Assembly: GCA_020848435.1 (NCBI GenBank)
Contig: JADLAC010000019.1
Coordinates: 99,978 to 163,977 of the forward strand
Direction of reading: 5' to 3'
Source of the DNA: Burkholderiales bacterium
Lineage (GTDB): Bacteria > Pseudomonadota > Gammaproteobacteria > Burkholderiales > WYBJ01
DNA: 64,000 nt
In this document: positions 9,352-18,686 of the stretch, piece by piece
How the letters are laid out: each line of letters opens with the position of its first letter
Numbering within the stretch: the stretch's first letter is position 1
Notes under the pieces: generated by a model
Database searches by the model: none
What the model was told of the DNA's origin: nothing
The model's input: the letters and a program-made list of their open reading frames with translations, nothing else
Translations under genes and position numbers: made by a program

Positions 9352-10629
9352 ATGGAACCCTTTCGGTACTCCGCTGCGCACGCCTTGACCCAAATGCGCT
9401 CGGGGGAGCTGAGCGCCGAAGCTTACGTCGCTTCCTGTCTGGAACGCATCGAGAGTCGCGATCGTGACATCCACGCGTGGGCTGCGATCGATCCCGAGCT
9501 TGCCCTGCGGCAGGCACGCCTGCGCGATCGCGACCACCGCGGCGGCCCGCTGCACGGCATACCGGTAGGCTTCAAGGACGTGATCGATACGGTCGACCTG
9601 CCGACTCAATACAACTCCCCAATCTATCAGGGCCATCGGCCGGCCTGGGACGCCGCGATTGTTGCGCTGACGAAAAAGGCGGGCGGGATCGTGATGGGCA
9701 AGACCGCCACGACCGAGTTTGCCTATCGTCATCCCGGTCCGGCGTGCAATCCGCACAATGTTCGGCATACGCCTGGAGGCTCCTCCAGCGGCTCGGCCGC
9801 GGCGACCGCGGATTTCATGGTGCCGATTGCGCTCGGCACCCAGACGGGGGGCTCCACCATTCGGCCGGCGTCGTATTGCGGCGTCGTGGGTTTCAAACCG
9901 AGCTTCAATCTCATCAACCGGGCGGGGCTCAAGTTCGTCGCCGAATCGCTGGATCATCTCGGCGTGCTCGCGCGCGCGGTGGAGGACGTGGCGCTGTTCG
10001 TGCACGCGGTCTCGGGGATCGCCATGCCGGCGTTCGCACAGGCGCCCTCGCAGCGTCCACGCATAGGCTTTTGCCGGCAGCCCGATTGGGATCAGGCCGA
10101 GCGCTCAACGCAGGAAATCCTGGAGGGCGCGGCACGTACCCTGGCGCTGAAGGGCGCGACGCTGAGCGAGCTCACGTTGGGTCCGCCGTTCGATGCGGCC
10201 CGCGAGGACCATGCGGTCATCATCGATTTCGAGGCGGCGCGCGCGCTCGAATTCGAGTATCAGCAGCATCGCGACAAGCTGTCGCCCCCGCTGCTGGCGA
10301 GCATCGAGGCCGGCTGGCGCTATTCGCGCGACCAGTATGATGCTGCCATGACGCGGGCCGTCGGTTATCGCACGCTGCTCGCCTCGACGCTGCGCGAGTA
10401 CGATTTCCTGCTCACGCCCAGCGCGCCGGGAGAGGCGCCGGAAGGGCTCGCAAGCACCGGCAATTCGATGTTCAATCGGCTCTGGACCTTGTTCGGCGTG
10501 CCGTGCGTCACGCTTCCTGCCGCGACCGGGCCGAAAGGGCTGCCGGTCGGCGTCCAAGTCGTCGGTCCGTACGGCGCGGACACGCGCACGCTCTACTGGG
10601 CCGACTGGGTGCACCGGGCTCTCGCCTGA
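9352..10629 (+). CDS. Amidase (amidase-signature family, GatA/AtzF-like)
   Basis: GIPVGFKDVIDTVDLPT, GGSSSGSAAATADFMVPIALGTQTGGSTIRPASYCGVVGFKPS amidase signature. Confidence 0.9.
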   Translation: MEPFRYSAAHALTQMRSGELSAEAYVASCLERIESRDRDIHAWAAIDPELALRQARLRDRDHRGGPLHGIPVGFKDVIDTVDLPTQYNSPIYQGHRPAWDAAIVALTKKAGGIVMGKTATTEFAYRHPGPACNPHNVRHTPGGSSSGSAAATADFMVPIALGTQTGGSTIRPASYCGVVGFKPSFNLINRAGLKFVAESLDHLGVLARAVEDVALFVHAVSGIAMPAFAQAPSQRPRIGFCRQPDWDQAERSTQEILEGAARTLALKGATLSELTLGPPFDAAREDHAVIIDFEAARALEFEYQQHRDKLSPPLLASIEAGWRYSRDQYDAAMTRAVGYRTLLASTLREYDFLLTPSAPGEAPEGLASTGNSMFNRLWTLFGVPCVTLPAATGPKGLPVGVQVVGPYGADTRTLYWADWVHRALA

Positions 10630-10670
10630 TGCCTGCGTACGCTTCGTTCAAGGTGTCGAGGGGGACCGGC

Positions 10671-11654
10671 ATGGGAAGACGCACAACGTTCGCGCTGTAC
10701 CTGGCGGCTTCGACTGCACTGGCTGCGGCGGCAACCGCGGCGCCGGCGGCGCAGAGCGCGTATCCCGTTCGTCCCGTGCGGCTGGTTGTCGGTTTCGGCG
10801 TGGGTGGGGGCACCGACCTGCTTGCGCGCACGATAGCACCGAAGCTCAGCGAAGCGCTCCGCCACACCTGGGTGGTCGACAATCGAACCGGCGCGAGCGG
10901 GAATCTGTCCACCGAGATCGTGGTGCGCGCCAATCCCGACGGTCACACCATACTCATGGTGCTTAACACCCAGCTCAGCGCCAATCCGAGCCTGTTCAAG
11001 CTGCCGTTCAGCGTGCAGCGGGACTTGCAGCCGATCACCATGCTCGGCGCGTCGGATCAGATCCTCGTGATCCATCCGGGCGTGCCGGCCCACACGCTGA
11101 AGGAATTCATCGCCCTGGCGCAGCAGAAGCCCGGCGCATTCAATTACGCCTCGACCGGCATCGGCAGCGTGGATCATCTGGGCACCGAGCTCTTGAACCA
11201 GCGCGCGGGCATCAAGCTCGTTCATGTCACCTACAAGGGCGGCGGCCAGGCGAGCGCCGCGCTGCTCGCGGGCGAGGTGCAAGTTCGCATCGGTGCGGCG
11301 GCATCCACGATTCCGATGGTATCGAGCGGCCGGCTGCGCGCGCTCGCCATGGCCTCGGCCAAGCGCTCCAGACTCCTACCCGAGCTGCCGACCGTCGCGG
11401 AGCTGGGCTATCCCGGCTACGAGGTCAATGTCTGGTATGCCTTGCTCGCGCCGGCGGGAACGCCGAGCCGCATCGTCGAGCGCATTCGCACCGAGACCAT
11501 CAAGGCGCTGCAGAGCGCGGACGTGCAGGCGCAGCTCGAGCGCGCGGGCGTGAGCGCACAGACGAGCACGCCGGCGGAGTTGGCGCAACGCGTAAGCTCC
11601 GAGACCATGCTGCTCGGCGCCTTGATCAAGGATCTCGCCATCCGCGTGCAGTAG
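10671..11654 (+). CDS. Tripartite tricarboxylate transporter (Bug/TctC) substrate-binding protein
   Basis: Signal peptide; YPVRPVRLVVGFGVGGGTDLLAR, VDNRTGASGNLSTEIVVRANPDGHTIL. Confidence 0.9.
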   Translation: MGRRTTFALYLAASTALAAAATAAPAAQSAYPVRPVRLVVGFGVGGGTDLLARTIAPKLSEALRHTWVVDNRTGASGNLSTEIVVRANPDGHTILMVLNTQLSANPSLFKLPFSVQRDLQPITMLGASDQILVIHPGVPAHTLKEFIALAQQKPGAFNYASTGIGSVDHLGTELLNQRAGIKLVHVTYKGGGQASAALLAGEVQVRIGAAASTIPMVSSGRLRALAMASAKRSRLLPELPTVAELGYPGYEVNVWYALLAPAGTPSRIVERIRTETIKALQSADVQAQLERAGVSAQTSTPAELAQRVSSETMLLGALIKDLAIRVQ

Positions 11655-11666
11655 GCCTCGGGGTCT

Positions 11667-11685
11667 CGGGGTCTTGCACGTTGCA
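11667..11685. repeat. Right copy of the 19-bp exact inverted repeat (partner at 9311..9329)
   Basis: cggggtcttgcacgttgca, exact reverse complement of 9311..9329. Confidence 0.8.
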
Positions 11686-11750
11686 GAAAGCTCCAGGCGC
11701 CGTCTCGATCCCGCTGCTGGAACAGGCACGACCTGAGACCCCGTCGTTGG

Positions 11751-13721
11751 CTACGACGCGTGCGACGGCGCACGTACGGGTGCAGCGCGGCGGCGCAGTA
11801 CCCAATAGCCGACGAAGAGCCCAATGGACCCGCATGCGAGCCAGGCAAGCTGCCGGTCCGGGTGCAACAGGGCCACCAGGGCGATGGCGCCGAGCAGGAG
11901 CCGCGCTGGTACGTCGATCGCCTGGCGGTCGCTGAACTGGGCCTGCATGCTGAAGATGACACCGATGGTCGCGATCAGGATCATCAACATGGCGCCGATT
12001 TGCGCCAGCCCCGGCTCCAGCACCAGCTCCGGGCGCGTGAAGACGCCCGCCATGAGCGTGAACAGTCCGACGCAGATGAGCAGCGCGTGGAACAGCGTCC
12101 ACATGAAGGATGTATTCGCGATCTTGGCGGTAACGGCCGCGGATATCGACGTGGGGGGCGTCACTTCGCCCCAGACGGCGACGAAGAAGGCGAAGAAATG
12201 GACCACCCACGGATCGACGCCGACCTTGATGATGGGGGGCGCGATCACCAGCGCGGTGATGATGTAGGTCGGTGCCGGCGGCAGTCCCATGCCGAGCAGG
12301 GCGCCGAAGAAGAACGCGACGATCACCATGGCCGCGAGGTTGACGCCGGCCGCCGCGATGAGCAGCGAGCCGACCTTGGTCGGCACCCCGGTGATGACGA
12401 GCGCCCCGGTCATGATCGAGAGCGTGGCGAGCAGGAGCGTGAGATCGGCCGTCATCTCCGCGAAGAAATCGAGGAAACGCCCGCCCGTCTGGGCGAGCTG
12501 TCGCCACGGACGATCCGGCGCGCGCACGACCGCGATCACGTGCGCAGCCACCAGCGCGCTGCCCACCGCGATGAACACGTAGAGCGCCGCGAACATGGGC
12601 GCGAGATGCATCACGGCCATGATGCCGATCAGCCCGCCCACTACGGCGATGAAAGCCGCCATGTTCATCCAGTCGAACCAGCGCATGCGCTCGGCCACCA
12701 CGCGCCCCAGCCCCGCGCGGTAACGGGTCGAGAGCAGGAACACCGATACGCTGACGCTGGCATAGAAGACGATCGCCGGCGCGTAGCCGCGCGCGACCAC
12801 GTCGAAGTAGCTGCGTCCCAGGAACTCCGCCATGAGGAAGGCGGCGATGCCCATCACCGGGGGCATCAGTTGCCCGCCGAGCGAGGAGGCGGTTTCGATG
12901 GCCGAGGCGACTTGCCGCGGCATGCCGGCGCCGATCATCGCCGGAATCGTCGCCGACCCGACCGTGATCGCGTTGGCCGCGCCGCTTCCGCTCACCGTGC
13001 CCACGGCCATGGAGCCCAGCACGGCGGACTGCGGCAGCGCGTGCGGCGAGCGTACGGCGATTTGCTTGGACGCGCGCAGGATCGAATCGACGCAGCCGAA
13101 GGCGCGCAATGCCGCGAGCACCAGGATGAAGGAGCCGATCAGCGTCAGCGCGAGCTGGGGCAGATTGGAGAACACGCCCGTGGCCATCTCGACGCTCATC
13201 GCGGTGGCGATGCGCTCCCACGACAGCCCCGGATGGAAGAACATGCCGGGCACCACCGACCCGTACACCGCGTACAGGATCAGAACGATGTTCAGCACGA
13301 ACAGGGCCATGTGGCGCCGGCGCGTGTATTCCAAGATCAACAAGGCCATGAGCGAGCCCATGGTCAGATCGGTCGCGCTCCATACGCCGGCGCGCACGGT
13401 GCCGATCTCCTCGTACTCGACGAACATGTAGACCGCGACGGCGAGCGAGGCGGCGATGTAGAGCCCGCCGAGGACCGCGCTCGCGACGGCGGGCAACCGC
13501 GGGTAGAACTCGCCCTTGCGCAGCTCGTCCAGCGTGTAGAGCACGAAGGTGACCGGAACGAGAACGAGCGCGAGCAGCGCCGGGCCGCCCTCGGCGGTCC
13601 AGTAATAGACGAACAGGTAGAGGAAGAAACAGGCCGCGGTCAGGTAGTAGAGGCGATTGGCGAGCGCGCGCACCGGCGGAACCGGTGCGGTGCCACCGGC
13701 GTGCGTCGAGGGGCCGTCCAT
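11751..13721 (-). CDS. TRAP transporter fused permease subunit (DctQM-fusion, TAXI-associated)
   Basis: ~656-aa multi-TM ORF; MAVGTVSGSGAANAITVGSATIPAMI, GGQLMPPVMGIAAFLMAEFLG, GMGLPPAPTYIITALVIAP. Confidence 0.9.
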   Translation of the reverse strand: MDGPSTHAGGTAPVPPVRALANRLYYLTAACFFLYLFVYYWTAEGGPALLALVLVPVTFVLYTLDELRKGEFYPRLPAVASAVLGGLYIAASLAVAVYMFVEYEEIGTVRAGVWSATDLTMGSLMALLILEYTRRRHMALFVLNIVLILYAVYGSVVPGMFFHPGLSWERIATAMSVEMATGVFSNLPQLALTLIGSFILVLAALRAFGCVDSILRASKQIAVRSPHALPQSAVLGSMAVGTVSGSGAANAITVGSATIPAMIGAGMPRQVASAIETASSLGGQLMPPVMGIAAFLMAEFLGRSYFDVVARGYAPAIVFYASVSVSVFLLSTRYRAGLGRVVAERMRWFDWMNMAAFIAVVGGLIGIMAVMHLAPMFAALYVFIAVGSALVAAHVIAVVRAPDRPWRQLAQTGGRFLDFFAEMTADLTLLLATLSIMTGALVITGVPTKVGSLLIAAAGVNLAAMVIVAFFFGALLGMGLPPAPTYIITALVIAPPIIKVGVDPWVVHFFAFFVAVWGEVTPPTSISAAVTAKIANTSFMWTLFHALLICVGLFTLMAGVFTRPELVLEPGLAQIGAMLMILIATIGVIFSMQAQFSDRQAIDVPARLLLGAIALVALLHPDRQLAWLACGSIGLFVGYWVLRRRAAPVRAPSHAS

Positions 13722-13748
13722 GCGAATCGACTCAGAGGCTCGGCGCCG

Positions 13749-14774
13749 CTACTGCTTCTTCGCGATCCGCGCGTCCCATTTCGCATCCCAGACGCCTTTC
13801 TCGCGCATGTACTTGGCGAGGCCCGGATGGATCGGAACGAGGTTGACCGAGGATTCGACGCCGCGGCGCTGGAAGCCTGCCATGTCCTTGGCGATCTGTG
13901 CGTAGGATGCATCCGCCTTGGCCAGCTCGGCGACGTTCTTCTCCACCACCTTGAGCATCTGGTACATGTCTTCCTCGGGGACCTCGAGCCCGACATGGAA
14001 GCCGTAGTAGAACGGCAGCAGAACCACGGTGTCGGTGTGGACCTTGCGCTTGAACACCTCTGGCTTGACTTCGATCACGGCGAAGCCGGCCTTCTTGAGC
14101 GCGGCGATTTCCGCGGCGCTCGGATTGAGCGCGGCCCAGTCGGTTGAGAGCGATGCCTCGGCGATCCAGGGCGGCACGGACGCTTCGCCGTTGCTGTAGA
14201 GGCCGAAACCGTCGATGCTGCCGCTTTGCAAGAGCGATCCGGCGGCCGACAGATCCACCTGCCGGTACTGGTACTTCAAGCCTAGCGAGTCGAACGCCCG
14301 CTCGAGCTGGGCCCGCGTGTCCCAGGGCGGCATGCCCGTGAACAGCGCCTTGCCGGTCAAGTCCTTCCAGCTCTTGTACTTGTCCTTGTCGCGCACGTGC
14401 ACGGCCATGCCCATGTCGGTGGTGAACACCCAGAAGGACTGCACCGGCTGGCGCTTCATGCTCGACTTGAAGCCCTTGAAGCGCTTGATGTCGTTCGCGA
14501 GCTCGTAGAAAGCGATGTCGGCGCCGTAATAGCCTTCGAACTGGCCGGTCGCGTAGCCCTTCACGCTGACGATCGCACCCGGCGTGGGCTGGACGGTCAC
14601 CCGGTATTTCGGCATTTCGCGGTTCAAGACTTCGGCGAGGACGACCAGCGCCTTGTGTCCGGCGGAGCCGACCGCCGAAGTACCCCAGGGAATTTCTTTA
14701 ACCTGCGGCCAAGCGGCGGCACTGAAGAGCGTCATCACGCCTGCCGCAAGCAGGGCGAGCACATGTTTGAACAT
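13749..14774 (-). CDS. TAXI family TRAP transporter solute-binding subunit
   Basis: Signal peptide; IPWGTSAVGSAGHKALVVLAEVLNREMPKYRVTVQPTPGAIVSVKGYATGQ; adjacent to fused permease. Confidence 0.85.
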   Translation of the reverse strand: MFKHVLALLAAGVMTLFSAAAWPQVKEIPWGTSAVGSAGHKALVVLAEVLNREMPKYRVTVQPTPGAIVSVKGYATGQFEGYYGADIAFYELANDIKRFKGFKSSMKRQPVQSFWVFTTDMGMAVHVRDKDKYKSWKDLTGKALFTGMPPWDTRAQLERAFDSLGLKYQYRQVDLSAAGSLLQSGSIDGFGLYSNGEASVPPWIAEASLSTDWAALNPSAAEIAALKKAGFAVIEVKPEVFKRKVHTDTVVLLPFYYGFHVGLEVPEEDMYQMLKVVEKNVAELAKADASYAQIAKDMAGFQRRGVESSVNLVPIHPGLAKYMREKGVWDAKWDARIAKKQ

Positions 14775-15092
14775 GCGGAAGCCTCCTCCGATGGTTATGG
14801 TCGTGCGGCGTTCCGAGGTACGTACATGCCCCGGAAGACCATTGGAATGAATTTAGCACGAACTTGTCCACGGCATGCAAGTCCTTCGTAGGTAGCGGCG
14901 GCCGGCTGCCGCGGCGACGCGGCCACAGCCCGCGCTCAGGGCCCCCGCCCGTTGCATCGCCGAGGAGGACGTACGAGGTGCGCACGCTGCTCACGGTCAT
15001 GCTATTCGCGGCAAGCGGCACCGCCTTCGCGCGCCTGCGTCTGCTCCAGGACGCGCTGCGCTGACGGGGCGAAGTCGCCGGCAGCCTCCTTT

Positions 15093-15314
15093 ATGGACGC
15101 GAGCGCATCCATGGAAGGGAATCCATCGCTGCGCCTGGACGCTCCGATCCTGCAAGCGTTGCTGGACCTGCTGCCCGGAGCCTTGCACGTGAAGGACCGG
15201 AACTTGCGCTGGCGGGATTCCTGCGGCGCACCGGCGTCCCCTATCTCGGCAGCGGTTCCTGAACGGCCATCCACCGACGAGACCACGGCGGCCCATGCGA
15301 TTCCTATGGCGTGA
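15093..15314 (+). pseudogene. Possible remnant of a PAS-domain protein
   Basis: APILQALLDLLPGALHVKDRNLRW resembles a PAS domain start, then the reading frame loses resemblance to any domain. Confidence 0.3.
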
Positions 15315-16368
15315 TGCCCTCTGGCTGCTGCTCGCCATCCCGATTCTCATCGGCGCATACCAGTACCTCGTAGGGCGCGCGGGCGCGCGCGAGGCGCTAC
15401 GCTGTACCGACCTCAACCTGGTGCGTGCCGCCGCCGGTGCATCGCGCTCGCTGCGGCGCTTCGTTCCGCCGCTCTTGTTCTTGCTCGGTATCACGGGCTT
15501 GCTGGTCGCGGCCGCGCGCCCCGCGGCGGTGTTCCTCGTGCCCGCGCAGCGCGGCACCGTGGTCCTTGCCATGGACGTTTCGTACAGCATGGCGGCGACC
15601 GACGTCGCGCCGACGCGACTGGCAGCCGCGCAGGCAGCCGCGGCACGCTTCGTCGAGAATCTGCCCGCCGGCATCCGCGTCGGCATCATCGCGTTCGGGG
15701 GTTACGCGGATATCGTGCTGGCGCCGACGCCCGACAAGGCGCGCATCTTGAGCGCGCTGTGGCAGCTCGAGCTGCAACAGTACACTGCGCTGGGCACGGG
15801 TCTGCTGGCCGCGTTGCTGATGATTCATCCGGCCGCCGCGGTCGATCCGAAGTACGATCTGTACCGGCATGCTGTCGACGTGGCCGCGCCGCGGCCGGCG
15901 ATCAGCCGCGACCCCCCGCCGCGGCCCGACTCCAGAGCGTATGCCGCGGCGGCTCCCACCGACCCCTCGACGCTCATCATCCTGGTGAGCGACGGCAAGG
16001 GCACGTTGGGGGTGCCCCCGGCGAAGGCCGCGGAGCTGGTGGCGGCCTACGGGATCCGGGTCTATACGATCGGCGTGGGAACGCCGTACGGCGGCACGGC
16101 GCACGTCGAGGGCCATGCGCCCGTGCACGCGGAGTTCGAGGAAGAAACGCTCGAGCTGATCGCCGCGATCACGCGTGCCAAGTACTCCCGCGCGAGCGAT
16201 CGCGGCAATCTGAAGGCGATCTACGAAGACTTGTCGCGGGGATCGATTCGGGAGCGCAAGGAATTCGAGGTGAGCGCGGTGCTCGCAGGCTTGGCTGGCG
16301 CGTTGCTGATTCTCGGCGCGACGCTCTCCCGCGCCTGGCATGGGCACGCCGGCGGCATGGCACGATGA
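15295..16368 (+). CDS. VWA (von Willebrand factor A) domain membrane protein, BatA/BatB-like
   Basis: MIDAS-type VLAMDVSYSMAATD; N- and C-terminal TM segments; LIILVSDGKGT. Confidence 0.85.
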   Translation: MRFLWRDALWLLLAIPILIGAYQYLVGRAGAREALRCTDLNLVRAAAGASRSLRRFVPPLLFLLGITGLLVAAARPAAVFLVPAQRGTVVLAMDVSYSMAATDVAPTRLAAAQAAAARFVENLPAGIRVGIIAFGGYADIVLAPTPDKARILSALWQLELQQYTALGTGLLAALLMIHPAAAVDPKYDLYRHAVDVAAPRPAISRDPPPRPDSRAYAAAAPTDPSTLIILVSDGKGTLGVPPAKAAELVAAYGIRVYTIGVGTPYGGTAHVEGHAPVHAEFEEETLELIAAITRAKYSRASDRGNLKAIYEDLSRGSIRERKEFEVSAVLAGLAGALLILGATLSRAWHGHAGGMAR

Positions 16369-16413
16369 GCGCGCCGAGGCAAGGGAAACGCTGCGACCGA
16401 TCCTCGGGGTGCG

Positions 16414-17445
16414 TCAGAGAATGCGCCGGGTCCGCCCGAGCGAGACCAGCGCACCTGCTAGCGCGGCGAGTGCCGCGGCAGCCGCGAACAACGGCGTAAG
16501 CTCGGTGTAGGTCTCCGCCGCCGGAGCGGCGGACATCGAATCGACCAGGCGCGACCAGTCGAGCGGTTGTTTGGCGTCGAAGTATTCGCCCCGGCTCGAG
16601 GTCGCGATCGCCTTGAGCGCGTCCGCGTCGAGCTGCGCGCGCAGCGACCAGCCGTCGAGGCGCATGATCTTGCCCTCGATGCTGCCCACTCCCACGGTAT
16701 GGATGCGCACGCCGAGCTCGGCGGCGAGGCGTGCGGCGGCAAGGGGCGCCGGACCGCTGGCGGACTGGCCGTCCGAGATGAGCACGATCGCGGCAGGCGT
16801 ATGCGATTGGGGAGATAAAGGCGAGCGCTGGCCAGCGGCGGAGCCGCCGTGCGCCGCTGGCAAGGCGATGCCCCCGCCCGAGGCACCATCGTCCCAGTCG
16901 ATCGCCGCCTGCGGCGTGATCATGGTCAAGGCCGCGATGATGCCGCTGCCGATCGCGGTACCGTGGCGCGCCATGAGCCGGTCGATGGCAGCGAATAGCG
17001 CTTCCCGCGCCGTGGTCGGCTCCAGCTCGACCGCGGCATCCGCGCCGAACGACACCAGGCCGATCCGCAGCTCGTCCGCGTGCTCGGCGACGAATTGCTT
17101 TGCCAGGAGCTGCGCTCGGGCGAGCCGGCTCGGGCGGACATCGTCAGCCTTCATGCTGGTGGAGACGTCGAGCGCAAGCACGACGGTTCCCTTGATCGAG
17201 AACGCCGCTAGGCGAGCGTGCGGGCGCGCCAGCGCAAGACTGATCGCCAGCAGTGCGATCAGGAACAAGCCGAGCGGAATACGGCGGGCGTACGGCCGTT
17301 CGCAGTCCGACTGGAGCGCACGTGCATACCAGCTGGGATGCGCCTGCGCTGCGGCGCGCCGCTGTCGATCGAGCCGGAGGTAGACGGCGAGAAACGCCGG
17401 CAGCGCGAACGCGAGGACCAATGCCTCCGGCCAAAAGAAGATCAT
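16414..17445 (-). CDS. VWA domain membrane protein, BatA/BatB-like
   Basis: VLALDVSTSMKADDVRPSRLARAQ MIDAS motif; IVLISDGQSASG; start chosen at MIFFWPEALVL. Confidence 0.85.
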   Translation of the reverse strand: MIFFWPEALVLAFALPAFLAVYLRLDRQRRAAAQAHPSWYARALQSDCERPYARRIPLGLFLIALLAISLALARPHARLAAFSIKGTVVLALDVSTSMKADDVRPSRLARAQLLAKQFVAEHADELRIGLVSFGADAAVELEPTTAREALFAAIDRLMARHGTAIGSGIIAALTMITPQAAIDWDDGASGGGIALPAAHGGSAAGQRSPLSPQSHTPAAIVLISDGQSASGPAPLAAARLAAELGVRIHTVGVGSIEGKIMRLDGWSLRAQLDADALKAIATSSRGEYFDAKQPLDWSRLVDSMSAAPAAETYTELTPLFAAAAALAALAGALVSLGRTRRIL

Positions 17446-17602
17446 GGCCCGCCTCGCATCCAGACCCGAAGATCTCCCATATCGGCTCCATCGCGGCAAT
17501 GGGGCGCAATGCAGCAGCGCGACTGGTAGCATTGCACATTCCCATCGTTCCCACAAAGGCGCCATGTCGATGCACCCGAACACAACCACTCGCGGTAACA
17601 AC

Positions 17603-18589
17603 ATGCCGAGGCGCTCGCGTCAGCCTGCGATCGTCTGGGCGCTTTGCCTCGCGTACGGCATTCTCGCCGCGCTAACCCCCGCGCTCGCCGCCGATGATTT
17701 TCCCAGCCGGCCGGTTCGCATCATTACGCCCGCGCAACCGGGCGGGACCACGGATTTCCTGGCGCGGCTGCTCGCTACCCACTTCACCGAAACCTGGAAG
17801 CAGCAGGCCATCGTCGATAACCGCGGCAGCGCCTCGGGCATCAATGCCGCCGAGATCACCAAGAACGCCGCTCCCGACGGCTATACCTTGTTCATCGTGT
17901 ATCACCAGCACACGGTGAATGCGGCCATACAGCCCAAGCTGCCCTACCACCCCGTCAATGACTTCACGCCCATCAGCCAGATGACCGAAGCGGGCACCTT
18001 GCTGGTGGTCAATCCGGCGCATCCGGCGAAGACTCTGAAGGAATTCGTCGACTGGAGCCGCAGCACCAAGGAGCCGATCAATTTCGGCTCGGCCGGCATC
18101 GGCAGCGGAGGCCACATGGCCGGAGAGCTCTACAAGCTCCTCGCCGGCGTCAAGGCCGAGCACATTCCCTACAAGGGTACCGGGCCCGCCATCATCGACC
18201 TGATCGCCGGCCAGTATCATTTCAACTTCGCCGGGCTCACTGGCGCGCTGGCGCAAGTCAAGGCCGGCAAGCTTCGCGCCATCGCCGTGAGCGCGCCCAA
18301 ACGGCTCAAGTCGCTGCCGGATATTCCCTCGGTCGCCGAGGCGTTGCCCGGATTCAGCGTCGTCGGCTGGTATGGGCTGGCGGCGCCGGCCCGTCTGCCC
18401 AAACCCTTGCTCGCGAAGATTCACGCGCAGACGGTTGCGTTGGTGAGATCGCCCGAATTCGTCAAACGCATGACCGCGCTGGGTTCGGAGCTGGTGGGCA
18501 GCGAGCCGGAGGCGTTTCGGCAGTTCATGCTGGCCGATCTCGATCGTTGGGCGGATCTCGTCAAGCGCAGCGGGATGAAGTTCAACTAG
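17603..18589 (+). CDS. Tripartite tricarboxylate transporter (Bug/TctC) substrate-binding protein
   Basis: Signal peptide; FPSRPVRIITPAQPGGTTDFLAR, VDNRGSASGINAAEITKNAAPDGYTLF. Confidence 0.9.
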   Translation: MPRRSRQPAIVWALCLAYGILAALTPALAADDFPSRPVRIITPAQPGGTTDFLARLLATHFTETWKQQAIVDNRGSASGINAAEITKNAAPDGYTLFIVYHQHTVNAAIQPKLPYHPVNDFTPISQMTEAGTLLVVNPAHPAKTLKEFVDWSRSTKEPINFGSAGIGSGGHMAGELYKLLAGVKAEHIPYKGTGPAIIDLIAGQYHFNFAGLTGALAQVKAGKLRAIAVSAPKRLKSLPDIPSVAEALPGFSVVGWYGLAAPARLPKPLLAKIHAQTVALVRSPEFVKRMTALGSELVGSEPEAFRQFMLADLDRWADLVKRSGMKFN

Positions 18590-18686
18590 GCCGAGCCGAA
18601 CGTCCGCCGCTCACGCCGAAGCGAGCGCCGCACCGGGCGCCCCAGCGCGACGCCTGCGCGCTGCGTAGAGAGCGGCCAGGAGAAGG

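Noticed and set aside
11760-14147. 795-aa + strand ORF
   Set aside because: Antisense to the TRAP permease and TAXI genes; translation is R/H/D/G/E-rich low-complexity, a typical high-GC shadow ORF
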